A DNA stretch of 64,000 nt from Hyphomicrobiales bacterium (GTDB lineage: Bacteria; Pseudomonadota; Alphaproteobacteria; Rhizobiales; Rhizobiaceae): NCBI GenBank assembly GCA_900465685.1, contig UEGR01000013.1, forward strand, positions 186,001 to 250,000. Direction: 5' to 3'. A program made the translations under genes and the position numbers. The number at the start of each line of letters is the position of its first letter. Position 1 is the first letter of the stretch. Of the stretch, positions 8,891 to 17,871 are shown one piece after another. The notes beneath the pieces were generated by a model. The model was not told where the DNA came from, searched no databases, and saw nothing but the letters and a program-made list of their open reading frames with translations.

Positions 8891-9679
8891 ATGGGAAAAA
8901 TGTATAAGTTTATCAAAGTCGAACGGCATGGCGCCGTTGGGGTGATTGCGCTCGACCGTCCGGAAGCCCGAAATGCGCTTGGCATGGGCCTGACAATTGA
9001 ATTGCGGAGGGCTCTTCGTGAGGCGGCATTGGACGCCGATATGCGCGCCTTGATCTTGACCGGGCGTGGTGGCGCATTTTCTGCTGGAGCCGACGTCAAG
9101 GAATGGGCAGCCGGCAAGACCGACTGGCCGGATATGAACTGGGTGGAAGAGTCGCTGCGTCTTGTCCAGCAGGTCAACGACATGCCGAAGCCCGTCATCG
9201 CGATGATTGAAGGGGCGGCTGTCGGTGCCGGTCTCGATATGGCGCTCGCCTGTGATTTTCGATATGCATCGACGAGCGCCAAGTTCATCTGTTCCTACAC
9301 GAATGTGGGTTACAATCCCGACTGCGGTGGAACCTGGCTTTTGCCGAGAATTGTCGGATTGGAGACGGCCAAACATTTCGTCTATACCGGCGAATTGTGG
9401 AATGCAGAAAAGGCGCTGGAGAACAGGCTGGTCAGTCATGTCAGTGCGCCTGAAAATCTTTGGGCTGAAACGCTCGCATTTGCACAAAAGCTCGCAAGCG
9501 GTCCAACGGTCGCCATCGCACAAGCAAAGAAGCTTCTCAACGCATCCAATCTTCGCAGCCTGTCCGATCAACAGCTTGAGGAAGTACTGGCCGGGAAAAT
9601 CTGCGCTAAGACGAAAGATCATGCAGAGGGTTTGGCGGCGGCCAATGAACGTCGCGCGCCGCGCTTTATTGGTGCCTGA
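8891..9679 (+). CDS. Enoyl-CoA hydratase/isomerase family protein (PaaG-like)
   Basis: A 262-residue crotonase. It shows VIALDRPEARNAL, FSAGADVKEWAAG, IEGAAVGAGLDMALACD and NVGYNPDCGGTWLLPR. Like the enzyme at 1038, the active site keeps the Asp (PDCGG) and lacks the first Glu, which favours isomerase-type chemistry. A second ATG at 8900 is a possible start. It lies 43 bp after another hydratase and 12 bp before an acyl-CoA dehydrogenase. Confidence 0.85.
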   Translation: MGKMYKFIKVERHGAVGVIALDRPEARNALGMGLTIELRRALREAALDADMRALILTGRGGAFSAGADVKEWAAGKTDWPDMNWVEESLRLVQQVNDMPKPVIAMIEGAAVGAGLDMALACDFRYASTSAKFICSYTNVGYNPDCGGTWLLPRIVGLETAKHFVYTGELWNAEKALENRLVSHVSAPENLWAETLAFAQKLASGPTVAIAQAKKLLNASNLRSLSDQQLEEVLAGKICAKTKDHAEGLAAANERRAPRFIGA

Positions 9680-9691
9680 GGGGGATAGAAT

Positions 9692-10852
9692 ATGGATTTT
9701 TCACTGAGTTTCGAACAGCAGGCGCTTATCGATTCCCTGGAAGAGTTCTGCAAAAGAGAACTTTATCCGCATGAAAACATCGTTGAGGAGCTGCGTTATG
9801 TTCCAGACGAGATCAAGGACGAGATTAAACAGAAGGCGGAGGATGCCGGTTTTGCCGGTATGAATCTGCCCGAAGAATGGGGCGGTCCTGGTCTCGACAA
9901 GCAGACGAAAATGCAGGCGGAGCGTGTGCTCGGCAAGGTCAGTTCGGCGCTGACCATGTGCATGAATCGCGGGGTTACGGGTATTCTCTTTAAATGCAAG
10001 GGCGAGCAGATCGAGGAATATCTGAAGCCTGCAATCCGGGGCGAGCGCAAGGATGCTTTCGCATTGACGGAGCCGGGGGCTGGTTCCGACGCGCGGGGTA
10101 TCACCACCAAGGCGGTGAAGGAGGGAGATCACTGGGTCATCAATGGGGTCAAACAATTTATCTCCCATGCTGACATCGCTGATTTCATCATTCTGATAGC
10201 CGTTACCGGCGTGGACGAGACACCGCGCGGGCGTCGGAAAAGGTTTACGTCATTCCTTATCGACAAGTCTTTGCCGGGTGTCCGTGTTGAGCCGATGAAA
10301 TCGATCGTGACACGCGGTTACAATCCGACCATGGTGTATCTTGAAGATGTGCGCGTGCATGAGGACAAGATATTGGGCGAGGAAGGCAAAGGCTTTGATA
10401 TGGCCAATGAATGGCTTTATGACGGCCGCGTTGCCTTGTCAGCACATTGTGTAGGGCGCGCGGAACGCATCTTCGAGATGAGCAAGGAATGGGCGGGCAC
10501 GCGCAAGGCATTCGGTAAGACCATTGGCGAGTTTCAGGGCGTCGGTTTCAAGATAGCCAACATGGCTGTAGATGTTAGGCTGGGCGATCTGATGGTGAAG
10601 GAGGCGGCCTGGAAGATCGAAAATGGATTGATGAACCGGACGGAAGCCTCGATGGTCAATTACTATTGCTCTGAGATGGTTTTCCGGGTCGCGGACAATT
10701 CGGTTCAAATCTTTGGTGGCATGGGACTTATGGAAGAATTCCCGATACAGCGCTTCTGGCGTGATGCCCGTATCGAGCGCATATGGGAAGGAACATCGGA
10801 AGTTCATCAGGATATTATCGCCAGGGATCTGCTGAGCCCTTATCGACAATAA
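9692..10852 (+). CDS. Acyl-CoA dehydrogenase
   Basis: A 386-residue flavoprotein of normal length. It has the FAD/substrate motif ALTEPGAGSDARGITTKA, WVINGVKQFISHAD, and the C-terminal RFWRDARIERIWEGTSEVHQ, which holds the usual catalytic Glu and FAD-binding loop. It inserts an alpha,beta double bond in an acyl-CoA and passes electrons to ETF. The gene follows the hydratase by 12 bp and is surely in the same operon. Confidence 0.92.
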   Translation: MDFSLSFEQQALIDSLEEFCKRELYPHENIVEELRYVPDEIKDEIKQKAEDAGFAGMNLPEEWGGPGLDKQTKMQAERVLGKVSSALTMCMNRGVTGILFKCKGEQIEEYLKPAIRGERKDAFALTEPGAGSDARGITTKAVKEGDHWVINGVKQFISHADIADFIILIAVTGVDETPRGRRKRFTSFLIDKSLPGVRVEPMKSIVTRGYNPTMVYLEDVRVHEDKILGEEGKGFDMANEWLYDGRVALSAHCVGRAERIFEMSKEWAGTRKAFGKTIGEFQGVGFKIANMAVDVRLGDLMVKEAAWKIENGLMNRTEASMVNYYCSEMVFRVADNSVQIFGGMGLMEEFPIQRFWRDARIERIWEGTSEVHQDIIARDLLSPYRQ

Positions 10853-10886
10853 TTGATGCAGGATTCCCTATTTTAGAAGGTAGCTG

Positions 10887-11588
10887 ATGAGAAGACAGAG
10901 CAAACCACGGCAGACGAATGAAATCAGGAAGCAGGAGCTGATCGTTGCTGCGTTGAATTCGATCATCAAGAATGGATATCTGAATTCGACGATTAACACG
11001 ATCAGCGATGAATCCGGGTTCTCGCGCGGACTGATCAATCATTATTTTGCCAGCAAAGAGGATTTGCTGACGGCTGCTCATCGCTATTATCTTCAAAATG
11101 CGGATGATTTTTATCGTCATCTGATGACATCGACCACCACTGGTAACTTCCAACGGCTGATTTTTGCAGCCTCCGGCCCGTTTCTTCGCGATATCGGGTA
11201 TCACCCGCTGCTGATCCACTACATGAGCGCAGCTTGGGTGGTGCCTGAGATACTCGCGCTCCATCGCAGTCTGTGGGGGAAGTATCGGTCGTTCATCGAA
11301 CGCCGGCTGTTGGCCGTCGCCCATGACAAGGGTATGGAGATTGACGTGCGGCTGGAAGCTATCACACTGACCCAGCTGGCAGACGGTTTGTGGCTTGGCC
11401 GTGTCATGGAGCAGACCTATACGGATGAGGAATGCTGCATCATCCTTCGCAAATGGCTTTGCGGTTTGTTCGGCGAAAAGCCGGAAGATTACCCGTTGAG
11501 GCCGGACTTCGGGGTGGATGAGTTTCCAACATCAGCGCCTTTGCCAAAGAGATTTAATACCTATCCCAACCAATCCGACGATCACTGA
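10887..11588 (+). CDS. TetR-family transcriptional regulator
   Basis: A 233-residue protein with an N-terminal TetR HTH (TINTISDESGFSRGLINHYFASKEDLL, residues about 30-60) and a larger ligand-binding C-terminus. The layout resembles BetI-type regulators. It sits inside the catabolic block on the same strand, so it probably controls this operon in response to a substrate or CoA ester. AAGG lies before the ATG. Confidence 0.88.
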   Translation: MRRQSKPRQTNEIRKQELIVAALNSIIKNGYLNSTINTISDESGFSRGLINHYFASKEDLLTAAHRYYLQNADDFYRHLMTSTTTGNFQRLIFAASGPFLRDIGYHPLLIHYMSAAWVVPEILALHRSLWGKYRSFIERRLLAVAHDKGMEIDVRLEAITLTQLADGLWLGRVMEQTYTDEECCIILRKWLCGLFGEKPEDYPLRPDFGVDEFPTSAPLPKRFNTYPNQSDDH

Positions 11589-11630
11589 TATGTCGCGGAG
11601 GCGATAGGGGAGCGTTCACGGGAGGAAAGA

Positions 11631-13784
11631 ATGCTAAAGACCCATGCGCTTGCGCAGGATGGATTCGTGCGCCCAGCGTTGAGAGAGAATTTCAGGCGAT
11701 TGCTGGCGCCAAAGACCATGGCTTTCATTGGGGGCGGTCAGGTTGAATCGACTCTGAAAACCTTGCGCGAGCAGGACTTCGCAGGCGAGGTTTATGTAGT
11801 CAATCCTAAGCGCAGCGAGATTGCGGGATATCCATGCGTCGCATCGATTGCCGATCTGCCTGTTTCTCCCGATGCGGTTTTTCTGGCTGTGAATGCTGAC
11901 GCAACGATTGTCGCATTGCGGCAACTGGAAGCGCTCAAGGCCGGGGGTGTCGTTTGTTATGCTTCTGGCTTCTCAGAGATCGGCGAAGCAGGCATGGCAC
12001 GTCATGAGGCTTTCATTGAAGCGTCTGGTGACATGGCTGTGATCGGTCCCAATTGTTATGGCCTGGTCAACTACGTCAATCACGGCAGCATCTGGCCAGC
12101 TCTTTATCCGCAGCTTAAAGGCGGTCGCGGTGCAGCCGTCATTTCGCAAAGCGGCAATGTCACCGGACATCTGGTGTCGAACAGCCGTTCGGTCCCTTAT
12201 TCCTATCTCATCAGCGCGGGTAATCAGGCTGTCCTCGGGTTTGAAGACTATATTGACTGCCTGATCGATGATCCCAATGTCACCTGTCTTGGCCTGTTTA
12301 TGGAAGGAATTCGCGATGTGGAAGCCTTTTCGCGGGCCTGCTTGCGAGCGCGGTCACACAAGATACCGGTGATTGTTTACAGGTCTGGCCGGTCGGAACT
12401 CGGCGCGGTTATGGCGGCTAGCCATACCAGCTCGCTGGCGGGGCAAAATGAGTATTATGAAGCGCTTTTCAAAAAGCTGGGCGTGCTGGAGACTGATACG
12501 GTTCCACAGTTCCTGGAGATGATGAAACTCGCTTCGATCTGCGAACCTTTGGGCGGCGATCGGGTCACAGTGTTCTCAAGTTCGGGCGGCGACAATGGCC
12601 TTGCTGCGGACTATTGCTCTTTCTCAGGCTTGAAATTGCCGCAGCCGGACAAGCATCAGGTCGATACGATCAAGCCGATGTTGCCGGATTTCGGACATGT
12701 TTCCAATCCGCTCGATTTCACAGCCGGTTACTGGGGTAGCGAGCCATTGCTCACTCCGATGTTTACAACGATGCTCGAGGGTGAAGTCGATGCCGGAATT
12801 CTCGTGATCGATTATCCGCCTGTCGGATCACCCTACAAAGACAAATCAGCTCATCAGGCAATGGATCGCGCTTTGGCTGCTGCGGGACGTGCGACCGGCA
12901 AGCCGGTCTTCCACGCATCGGTCAATACAGAGAGCATTCCTCCGGAAGATGCCGCCATGCTCATCGAGCAGGGAATTGTGCCTTTGAACGGCTTGCATGA
13001 CGCGGCTCGCGTTATTGCTTTGTGGGCCGGGTATTGCGGAATGATCGCAAACGACGTTGCGACCGGATGCGAGAGAAATCCGGTGCCGTCGCGAGCCGGA
13101 AAGAGGTCTTTGGATGCCGATGCCAGGGTTGTGCATGAGGCAGAATCCAAACGGCGGCTGAGCGCTTTTGGGTTGCCCATACCGGCGGGACGTGTCGTGT
13201 CCCTTTCAGAGATAAGCGCTCTCCCCGAACATTTCGACAAGCCGGTCGTGTTGAAAGTGCTGCATGAAAAACTGGCACATAAGACCGAAGTTGGCGGCGT
13301 TGCATTGAACATCAAGTCTCGCGCCGACGCGATTATCGCTGCCGAGAAGATGGTCGCTTCGGTCGAACGTCATGATCCCTCGATCAGGCTTGAAAACTTT
13401 CTGCTTGAGCCGCTGCAGTCCGCGCCTCTTGCCGAGCTGATTGTCGGCGTCAAAAGGGACCCGCTATTCGGTCAGGTTTTGGTGATTGGCGCAGGTGGCA
13501 TTCTGGTGGAGTTGCTCAAGGATGCGGCCACCTTGCTTCTCCCGGTCACACGGGACGAAGTGAGTTCGGCGCTCCGAAACTTGAAAAGCTTCAGTCTGCT
13601 TGACGGTTTTCGCGGGCAGCCAAAGGCCGATCTCGATGCGGTTGTGGATGCAATCATGGCAATCGCGAGCTATGCCGACGAGCATCATGAAACCTTGCTT
13701 GAACTCGATGTCAATCCGTTGATGGTGGGGCCTGATGGTGCTGTTGCGGTGGATGCACTCATTGTTGAGACAGTCGGGGCTTGA
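11631..13784 (+). CDS. Acyl-CoA synthetase, ADP-forming type (acetate-CoA ligase family)
   Basis: A 717-residue single-chain enzyme with a CoA-binding Rossmann domain (KTMAFIGGGQVESTL, VIGPNCYGLVNY), a ligase domain (AVISQSGNVTGH) with the phosphohistidine-type motif ASHTSSLAG, and a C-terminal ATP-grasp domain (VVLKVLHEKLAHKTEVGGVAL, then LVIGAGGILVELLKD). It would activate a carboxylate to its CoA ester using ATP with ADP release, which fits the dehydrogenase and hydratases upstream. A GGGAGGAAAG ribosome site precedes the ATG. Exact acid unknown. Confidence 0.87.
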   Translation: MLKTHALAQDGFVRPALRENFRRLLAPKTMAFIGGGQVESTLKTLREQDFAGEVYVVNPKRSEIAGYPCVASIADLPVSPDAVFLAVNADATIVALRQLEALKAGGVVCYASGFSEIGEAGMARHEAFIEASGDMAVIGPNCYGLVNYVNHGSIWPALYPQLKGGRGAAVISQSGNVTGHLVSNSRSVPYSYLISAGNQAVLGFEDYIDCLIDDPNVTCLGLFMEGIRDVEAFSRACLRARSHKIPVIVYRSGRSELGAVMAASHTSSLAGQNEYYEALFKKLGVLETDTVPQFLEMMKLASICEPLGGDRVTVFSSSGGDNGLAADYCSFSGLKLPQPDKHQVDTIKPMLPDFGHVSNPLDFTAGYWGSEPLLTPMFTTMLEGEVDAGILVIDYPPVGSPYKDKSAHQAMDRALAAAGRATGKPVFHASVNTESIPPEDAAMLIEQGIVPLNGLHDAARVIALWAGYCGMIANDVATGCERNPVPSRAGKRSLDADARVVHEAESKRRLSAFGLPIPAGRVVSLSEISALPEHFDKPVVLKVLHEKLAHKTEVGGVALNIKSRADAIIAAEKMVASVERHDPSIRLENFLLEPLQSAPLAELIVGVKRDPLFGQVLVIGAGGILVELLKDAATLLLPVTRDEVSSALRNLKSFSLLDGFRGQPKADLDAVVDAIMAIASYADEHHETLLELDVNPLMVGPDGAVAVDALIVETVGA

Positions 13785-13794
13785 CCAAAGCCCC
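13776..13794 (+). terminator. Stem-loop over the synthetase stop codon
   Basis: GGGGCTT, loop GACCA, AAGCCCC: a perfect 7-bp stem that includes the stop codon at 13782-13784. No T-run follows. It may separate expression of the synthetase and the ThDP enzyme. Confidence 0.5.
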
Positions 13795-13835
13795 ACGCTT
13801 ATGACGGGATACTGCAATCTGGGATTGGAGGACAC

Positions 13836-15407
13836 ATGACCGATAATAGCTTAACCGGAGCCGAGGCTCTCGTGCACACCCTCGTTGAGGGAAAAGTCGA
13901 TACATGTTTTGCCAATCCCGGTACCAGTGAAATGCATTTTGTTGCCGCGCTCGATACCATTCCGGGTATCCGGTGTGTGCTGGGGCTGCAGGAGAACACG
14001 GTTACCGGTATGGCTGACGGCTATTATCGTGTGACCCAAAGGCCAGCTGTTACGCTTCTTCATTGTGGACCGGGTTATGCCAATGGCATCGCCAATATCC
14101 ATAATGCAAAACGCGCGGGCAGCGGCATGCTGAATATCGTTGGCGATCACGCTATGGATCATGTCGCCTATGACAGCCCGCTGACTGCGAATGTCGAGGC
14201 GCTGGCAGGCGGTACATCGCAGTGGGTCCGCTTTGGAACCGATCCGGCGAAGATTGGTGACGACGCATTGGCAGGTTTGGCTGCCGCCTCGTCAGGGAAT
14301 GGTAAAATCGCTTCGCTTGTGCTTCCGGCGGACGTCTCGTGGAGCAAAGGCGGTGTGATCGCTCGAGATTATACTGCCGGAAAAGCTGAGCCATTTGTTA
14401 AGGAGGCCGTCGATAAGGTTGCCAAGGCCCTTGGCTCGGGAAAAAGGGCACTCATATTGCTCGGTACTGCGGGACTAAGCGCTGATCTCCATCCGCTACT
14501 GCATGGAATTTCCGTCAAGAGTGGCGCCGCATTGATGGGAAGTCCGATGATTGCGCGACAACCCAAAGGACGGGGACGTCTGAACCTGCCAGCCGTACCC
14601 TATTCGGTTGCAGATGCTGTGCGCACTCTCGAACCGTATGACATCGTTATTCTGGTGGGCTGTCCGCCGCCGGTCGGGTTCTTCCGCTATCCGGGCTTGC
14701 CAAGTCTCACTCATCGAGAAGATGCTGAAGTCTTGACGCTGTGCACGCCCGGCGAAGATGCGCATGGCGCACTTGTGGCGCTCGCGTCTCGCATAAATGC
14801 CAGTCCCATAGACGTGCCCGTTGAAAGTCAACAGTTGCATAGCCCTGAAACGGGTCCGATATCGCCGGAGACTATGGCTCAGATCGTCGCTTCGCAACTG
14901 CCGGAAGATGCAATTGTCATCAATGAGGCATTGACCTCCGGCGGTGGGTTTGAGGCGGTTATGTCGTCAGCCGCACCATGCGATTGGCTGTCGGTCACCG
15001 GTGGCGCAATCGGCGGTGGCATTCCCCTTGCTACGGGCGCAGCTATCGGCGCGCAAGCTATGGGAGAACCTGATCGGCGCGTGATCGCCTTGCAGGCGGA
15101 TGGTTCCGCAGCCTATACATTGCAAGCCCTGTGGACACAGGCGCGCGAGAACCTGCCGGTCACAACGCTCCTTCTCAACAACCGGTCCTATGCGATCCTG
15201 CTCGGTGAATATGCCAAAGTTGGCGCAAAGCCCGGCGAGACGGCGCGGGATATGATGAGCCTCGACAGGCCAGAACTTGACTGGGTTTCTCTGGCCCGTG
15301 GTTTCGGCGTGGATGCCGTATCGGTTTCAGACAATGCAGCTCTCGCAGCGGCGCTGAAAACGGCTTTGTCCAAAAACGGACCAATGCTGATCGATGTTCG
15401 TTTGTGA
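13836..15407 (+). CDS. Thiamine diphosphate enzyme, acetolactate synthase / benzoylformate decarboxylase-like
   Basis: A 523-residue three-domain ThDP enzyme. The catalytic Glu lies in LGLQENTVTGMADGYYR (about residue 52). The ThDP/metal motif is ADGSAAYTLQALWTQ ending with LLLNNRSY, a variant of GDG...NN. Length and the PGTSEMHFV start fit the group annotated as acetolactate synthase-like or MdlC-like rather than biosynthetic IlvB, which is longer and usually next to ilvH. It probably decarboxylates a 2-oxo acid or breaks a C-C bond in the pathway. A strong GGAGG precedes the ATG. Confidence 0.82.
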   Translation: MTDNSLTGAEALVHTLVEGKVDTCFANPGTSEMHFVAALDTIPGIRCVLGLQENTVTGMADGYYRVTQRPAVTLLHCGPGYANGIANIHNAKRAGSGMLNIVGDHAMDHVAYDSPLTANVEALAGGTSQWVRFGTDPAKIGDDALAGLAAASSGNGKIASLVLPADVSWSKGGVIARDYTAGKAEPFVKEAVDKVAKALGSGKRALILLGTAGLSADLHPLLHGISVKSGAALMGSPMIARQPKGRGRLNLPAVPYSVADAVRTLEPYDIVILVGCPPPVGFFRYPGLPSLTHREDAEVLTLCTPGEDAHGALVALASRINASPIDVPVESQQLHSPETGPISPETMAQIVASQLPEDAIVINEALTSGGGFEAVMSSAAPCDWLSVTGGAIGGGIPLATGAAIGAQAMGEPDRRVIALQADGSAAYTLQALWTQARENLPVTTLLLNNRSYAILLGEYAKVGAKPGETARDMMSLDRPELDWVSLARGFGVDAVSVSDNAALAAALKTALSKNGPMLIDVRL

Positions 15408-15553
15408 CGCGAAAACCTGGATGTCTGGCCTGATATCCGCCTCACAGAAATATGAACGCAGTGCGCGGATTTACTGAAGCCCGCCTGATGACGTTCGGAC
15501 GACGCAAGATTTCGCCAGAATAAACAATAATTACATATGCATTTTGAAAGCGC

Positions 15554-15615
15554 GCTAGCTGCTTTTAACTAGCAAGACTTCGGTTGCGTGGCCTGAGCAA
15601 CCGAAGTCCGGTTGC
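15554..15615 (+). promoter_or_regulatory. Structured leader with alternative hairpins before the protease gene
   Basis: Three stems are visible. GCTAG/CTAGC pairs at 15554-15558 with 15569-15573. GACTTCGGTTGC (15576-15587) pairs perfectly with GCAACCGAAGTC (15597-15608), 12 bp. GCAACCG (15597-15603) can instead pair with CGGTTGC (15609-15615). The last two are mutually exclusive. There is no plus-strand T-run, so this is not a plain terminator. It lies 68 bp before the protease start, so RNA-level control is possible. Confidence 0.55.
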
Positions 15616-15682
15616 CAAAAAACCATAATTGCTCCACATAGATTGAAATCAATTATTTTCGCGCTGAACAACAGGTCAACTC

Positions 15683-17779
15683 TTGAAACGTCTAAAATTT
15701 GGTTCCCTTTGCCTCTTTCTGGCAACCGTTTCACCTGCACTCGCTTTGGAGGCTGCCTCGCCGCCAGCGCTCGAGCCGCAACCGCAGCAGGTTGAAGCCG
15801 CGCATCTGACCGCAGAATTTCTGACGCGTTTTCATTATAAGCCTGTGCCGCTTAATGACGCTCTGTCGGCCAAGATCATGGACCGGTTTATCAAATCGCT
15901 CGACCCGGATCGGCTTATCTTCCTTAAATCAGACGTTGATGGCTTCATGGCCGACAAGTCCAAGATTGACGACGCGATCAAGCAGGAAAACCTGAGCATC
16001 CCGTTTTCTATCTTCAACATCTATGAAAAGCGCATCACCGACCGCATGACCTATGCGCGTAGTCTGCTCAGCACGAAGTTTGATTTCAGCGAGCAGGAAA
16101 CCTATCCGCTTATGCGTGACAAGGCGCCATGGCCCGCGACCGACGAAGAAAGCAAGGATCTCTGGCGCAAGCGGGTCAAGAATGATTGGCTTCGTCTGAA
16201 GCTGGCAGGCAAAGACGATGCCTCCATCCGTGAGACGCTGGAAAAGCGCTATCAGAACTCGCTCGAGCGTATTTACAAATACAAAAGCGACGATGTTTTC
16301 CAGATGTTTATGGCCGCCTATACGACGTCCGTTGATCCTCATACGGATTATTTCGGTGCCAGTGCTTCGGCCGAATTCGATATATCGATGAAGCTTTCTC
16401 TTGTTGGTATCGGTGCGGTGCTGCAGGAGAGGGACGATTATATCACGATCCGTGAGCTTGTTGCCGGTGGGCCGGCTCAGGTGTCAGGAAAGATCGCTGT
16501 CGGCGATCGCATCACAGGCGTTGGTCAAGATGAAAACGGGCCGATGAAAGAAGTGGTCGGCCAGCGCCTTGATGAAGTCGTGCAGTTGATCCGTGGCGCC
16601 AAGGGTTCAACGGTGCGTCTGGATATCTTGCCAGCCAATGCCGGTCCGGACGCGAAGCATCAGATCATCAGTCTGGTGCGCGACAAGATCAGCCTTGAAA
16701 AGCAGGCTGCGCAAAAATCGGTTCTTGATGTCAAAGACGGCAACACTACCCGCAAAATCGGCGTTATTACTTTGCCCGCTTTCTATGAGGATATCGAAGC
16801 GCGGAGAAAAGGTGACAAGGATTATCGCAGCGCCAGCCGTGACGTCGCAAAGCTCATCACTGAGTTGAAAGAGGATAAAGTCGACGGCATCCTGTTCGAT
16901 CTTCGTAACAATGGCGGCGGCTCGTTGTCGGAAGCCATTGAACTGACCGGTCTGTTCGTTGGGAAGGGACCAGTGGTCCAGCAGCGCAACGCAAACGGCA
17001 AGGTCAAGGTTGAAAGCGACGATCTTCCGACGCCTGCATGGCAAGGGCCGCTTGGCGTGTTGATCAATCGCGGTTCGGCTTCTGCTTCCGAGATTTTTGC
17101 CGCAGCGATCCAGGATTATGGCCGGGGCGTGATTATTGGCGAACCGAGCTTTGGCAAAGGCACAGTGCAAACTGTGGTTAATCTTGACGAGGTTGCGCAT
17201 AATCCCGAACCGAAATTCGGTGAGCTGAAACTGACAATCGCCCAGTTTTTCCGGGTGAATGGAGGCACGACGCAGTTGCGTGGTGTCACGCCGGATATCA
17301 GCCTGCCCGGACTTTTCGATCTCAAGACTGTTGGCGAGTCGAGCTTCGACAACGCCTTGCCTTGGAGTGAAGTCAAGCCGGCCAAATACAAGCGTCTTGG
17401 CGATATCAAGTCGGTATTGCCTCAGTTGCAGAGCCTTCATGATGCCCGCGTAAAGGATGATCCCGAATTCCAGCAGTTTGTGGAAGATATCGCGGTGCTG
17501 AAAACCCAGCGCGAAAAGACCGAACTTTCTCTCAATGAAACCGAACGCCGCAACGAAATGACGGCGGAGGAAAACCGTCTGAAGTCGCGCAAGAAGTCTG
17601 ATGACGGTTTGAGCAGCAGTCCCGACGATGGTCTTCAGTCCAATGAGCGGAGCCTGAGCGCAGATATTGCCATTGAGAAGACCCGCAAGAACGCCAAGGA
17701 TGTTCTGCAAACCGAAGCGGCTGGGATTGTTGCCAATCTCTCCGATCTGCAGGCTGGAGCCAAGGCAGCGTCGAAATAG
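15683..17779 (+). CDS. Carboxy-terminal processing protease (Tsp/Prc, S41 family)
   Basis: A 698-residue periplasmic protease. A hydrophobic N-terminus MKRLKFGSLCLFLATVSPALA is a Sec signal. A PDZ domain lies around residues 235-320 (SLVGIGAVLQERDDYITI). The catalytic dyad is Ser467 in GSASASE and Lys492 in SFGKGT, 25 residues apart as in E. coli Prc. A long charged C-terminal region (about 600-680) is coiled-coil-like. It degrades or trims periplasmic proteins and has a role in envelope maintenance. The start is TTG; no ATG or GTG gives a signal peptide. The leader upstream is highly structured. Confidence 0.92.
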   Translation: MKRLKFGSLCLFLATVSPALALEAASPPALEPQPQQVEAAHLTAEFLTRFHYKPVPLNDALSAKIMDRFIKSLDPDRLIFLKSDVDGFMADKSKIDDAIKQENLSIPFSIFNIYEKRITDRMTYARSLLSTKFDFSEQETYPLMRDKAPWPATDEESKDLWRKRVKNDWLRLKLAGKDDASIRETLEKRYQNSLERIYKYKSDDVFQMFMAAYTTSVDPHTDYFGASASAEFDISMKLSLVGIGAVLQERDDYITIRELVAGGPAQVSGKIAVGDRITGVGQDENGPMKEVVGQRLDEVVQLIRGAKGSTVRLDILPANAGPDAKHQIISLVRDKISLEKQAAQKSVLDVKDGNTTRKIGVITLPAFYEDIEARRKGDKDYRSASRDVAKLITELKEDKVDGILFDLRNNGGGSLSEAIELTGLFVGKGPVVQQRNANGKVKVESDDLPTPAWQGPLGVLINRGSASASEIFAAAIQDYGRGVIIGEPSFGKGTVQTVVNLDEVAHNPEPKFGELKLTIAQFFRVNGGTTQLRGVTPDISLPGLFDLKTVGESSFDNALPWSEVKPAKYKRLGDIKSVLPQLQSLHDARVKDDPEFQQFVEDIAVLKTQREKTELSLNETERRNEMTAEENRLKSRKKSDDGLSSSPDDGLQSNERSLSADIAIEKTRKNAKDVLQTEAAGIVANLSDLQAGAKAASK

Positions 17780-17788
17780 TTCAGACAA

Positions 17789-17828
17789 ACATCACCATTA
17801 TGCGGAATGTGCCGCATAATGGTGATGT
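17789..17828. terminator. Perfect 17-bp inverted repeat between convergent genes
   Basis: The arms ACATCACCATTATGCGG (17789-17805) and its exact complement (17812-17828) flank the loop AATGTG. The stem lies between the protease stop and the convergent oxidoreductase stop, so it can serve both strands. Neither side has a T-run, which is odd for an intrinsic terminator; an mRNA end stabiliser or protein-bound palindrome is possible. Confidence 0.7.
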
Positions 17829-17871
17829 CGAATATTGGTCCGGGGCCGTTCAGGCCACAGCGGCTGCAACT

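Noticed and set aside
8609-9622. Minus-strand open frame (337 codons) across two enoyl-CoA hydratase genes
   Set aside because: Antisense to two well-supported coding regions; no homology-like motif.
16607-17788. Long minus-strand open frame (393 codons) opposite the Tsp protease
   Set aside because: It lies fully antisense to a clear protease gene and shows no family motif; it is a codon-bias shadow.
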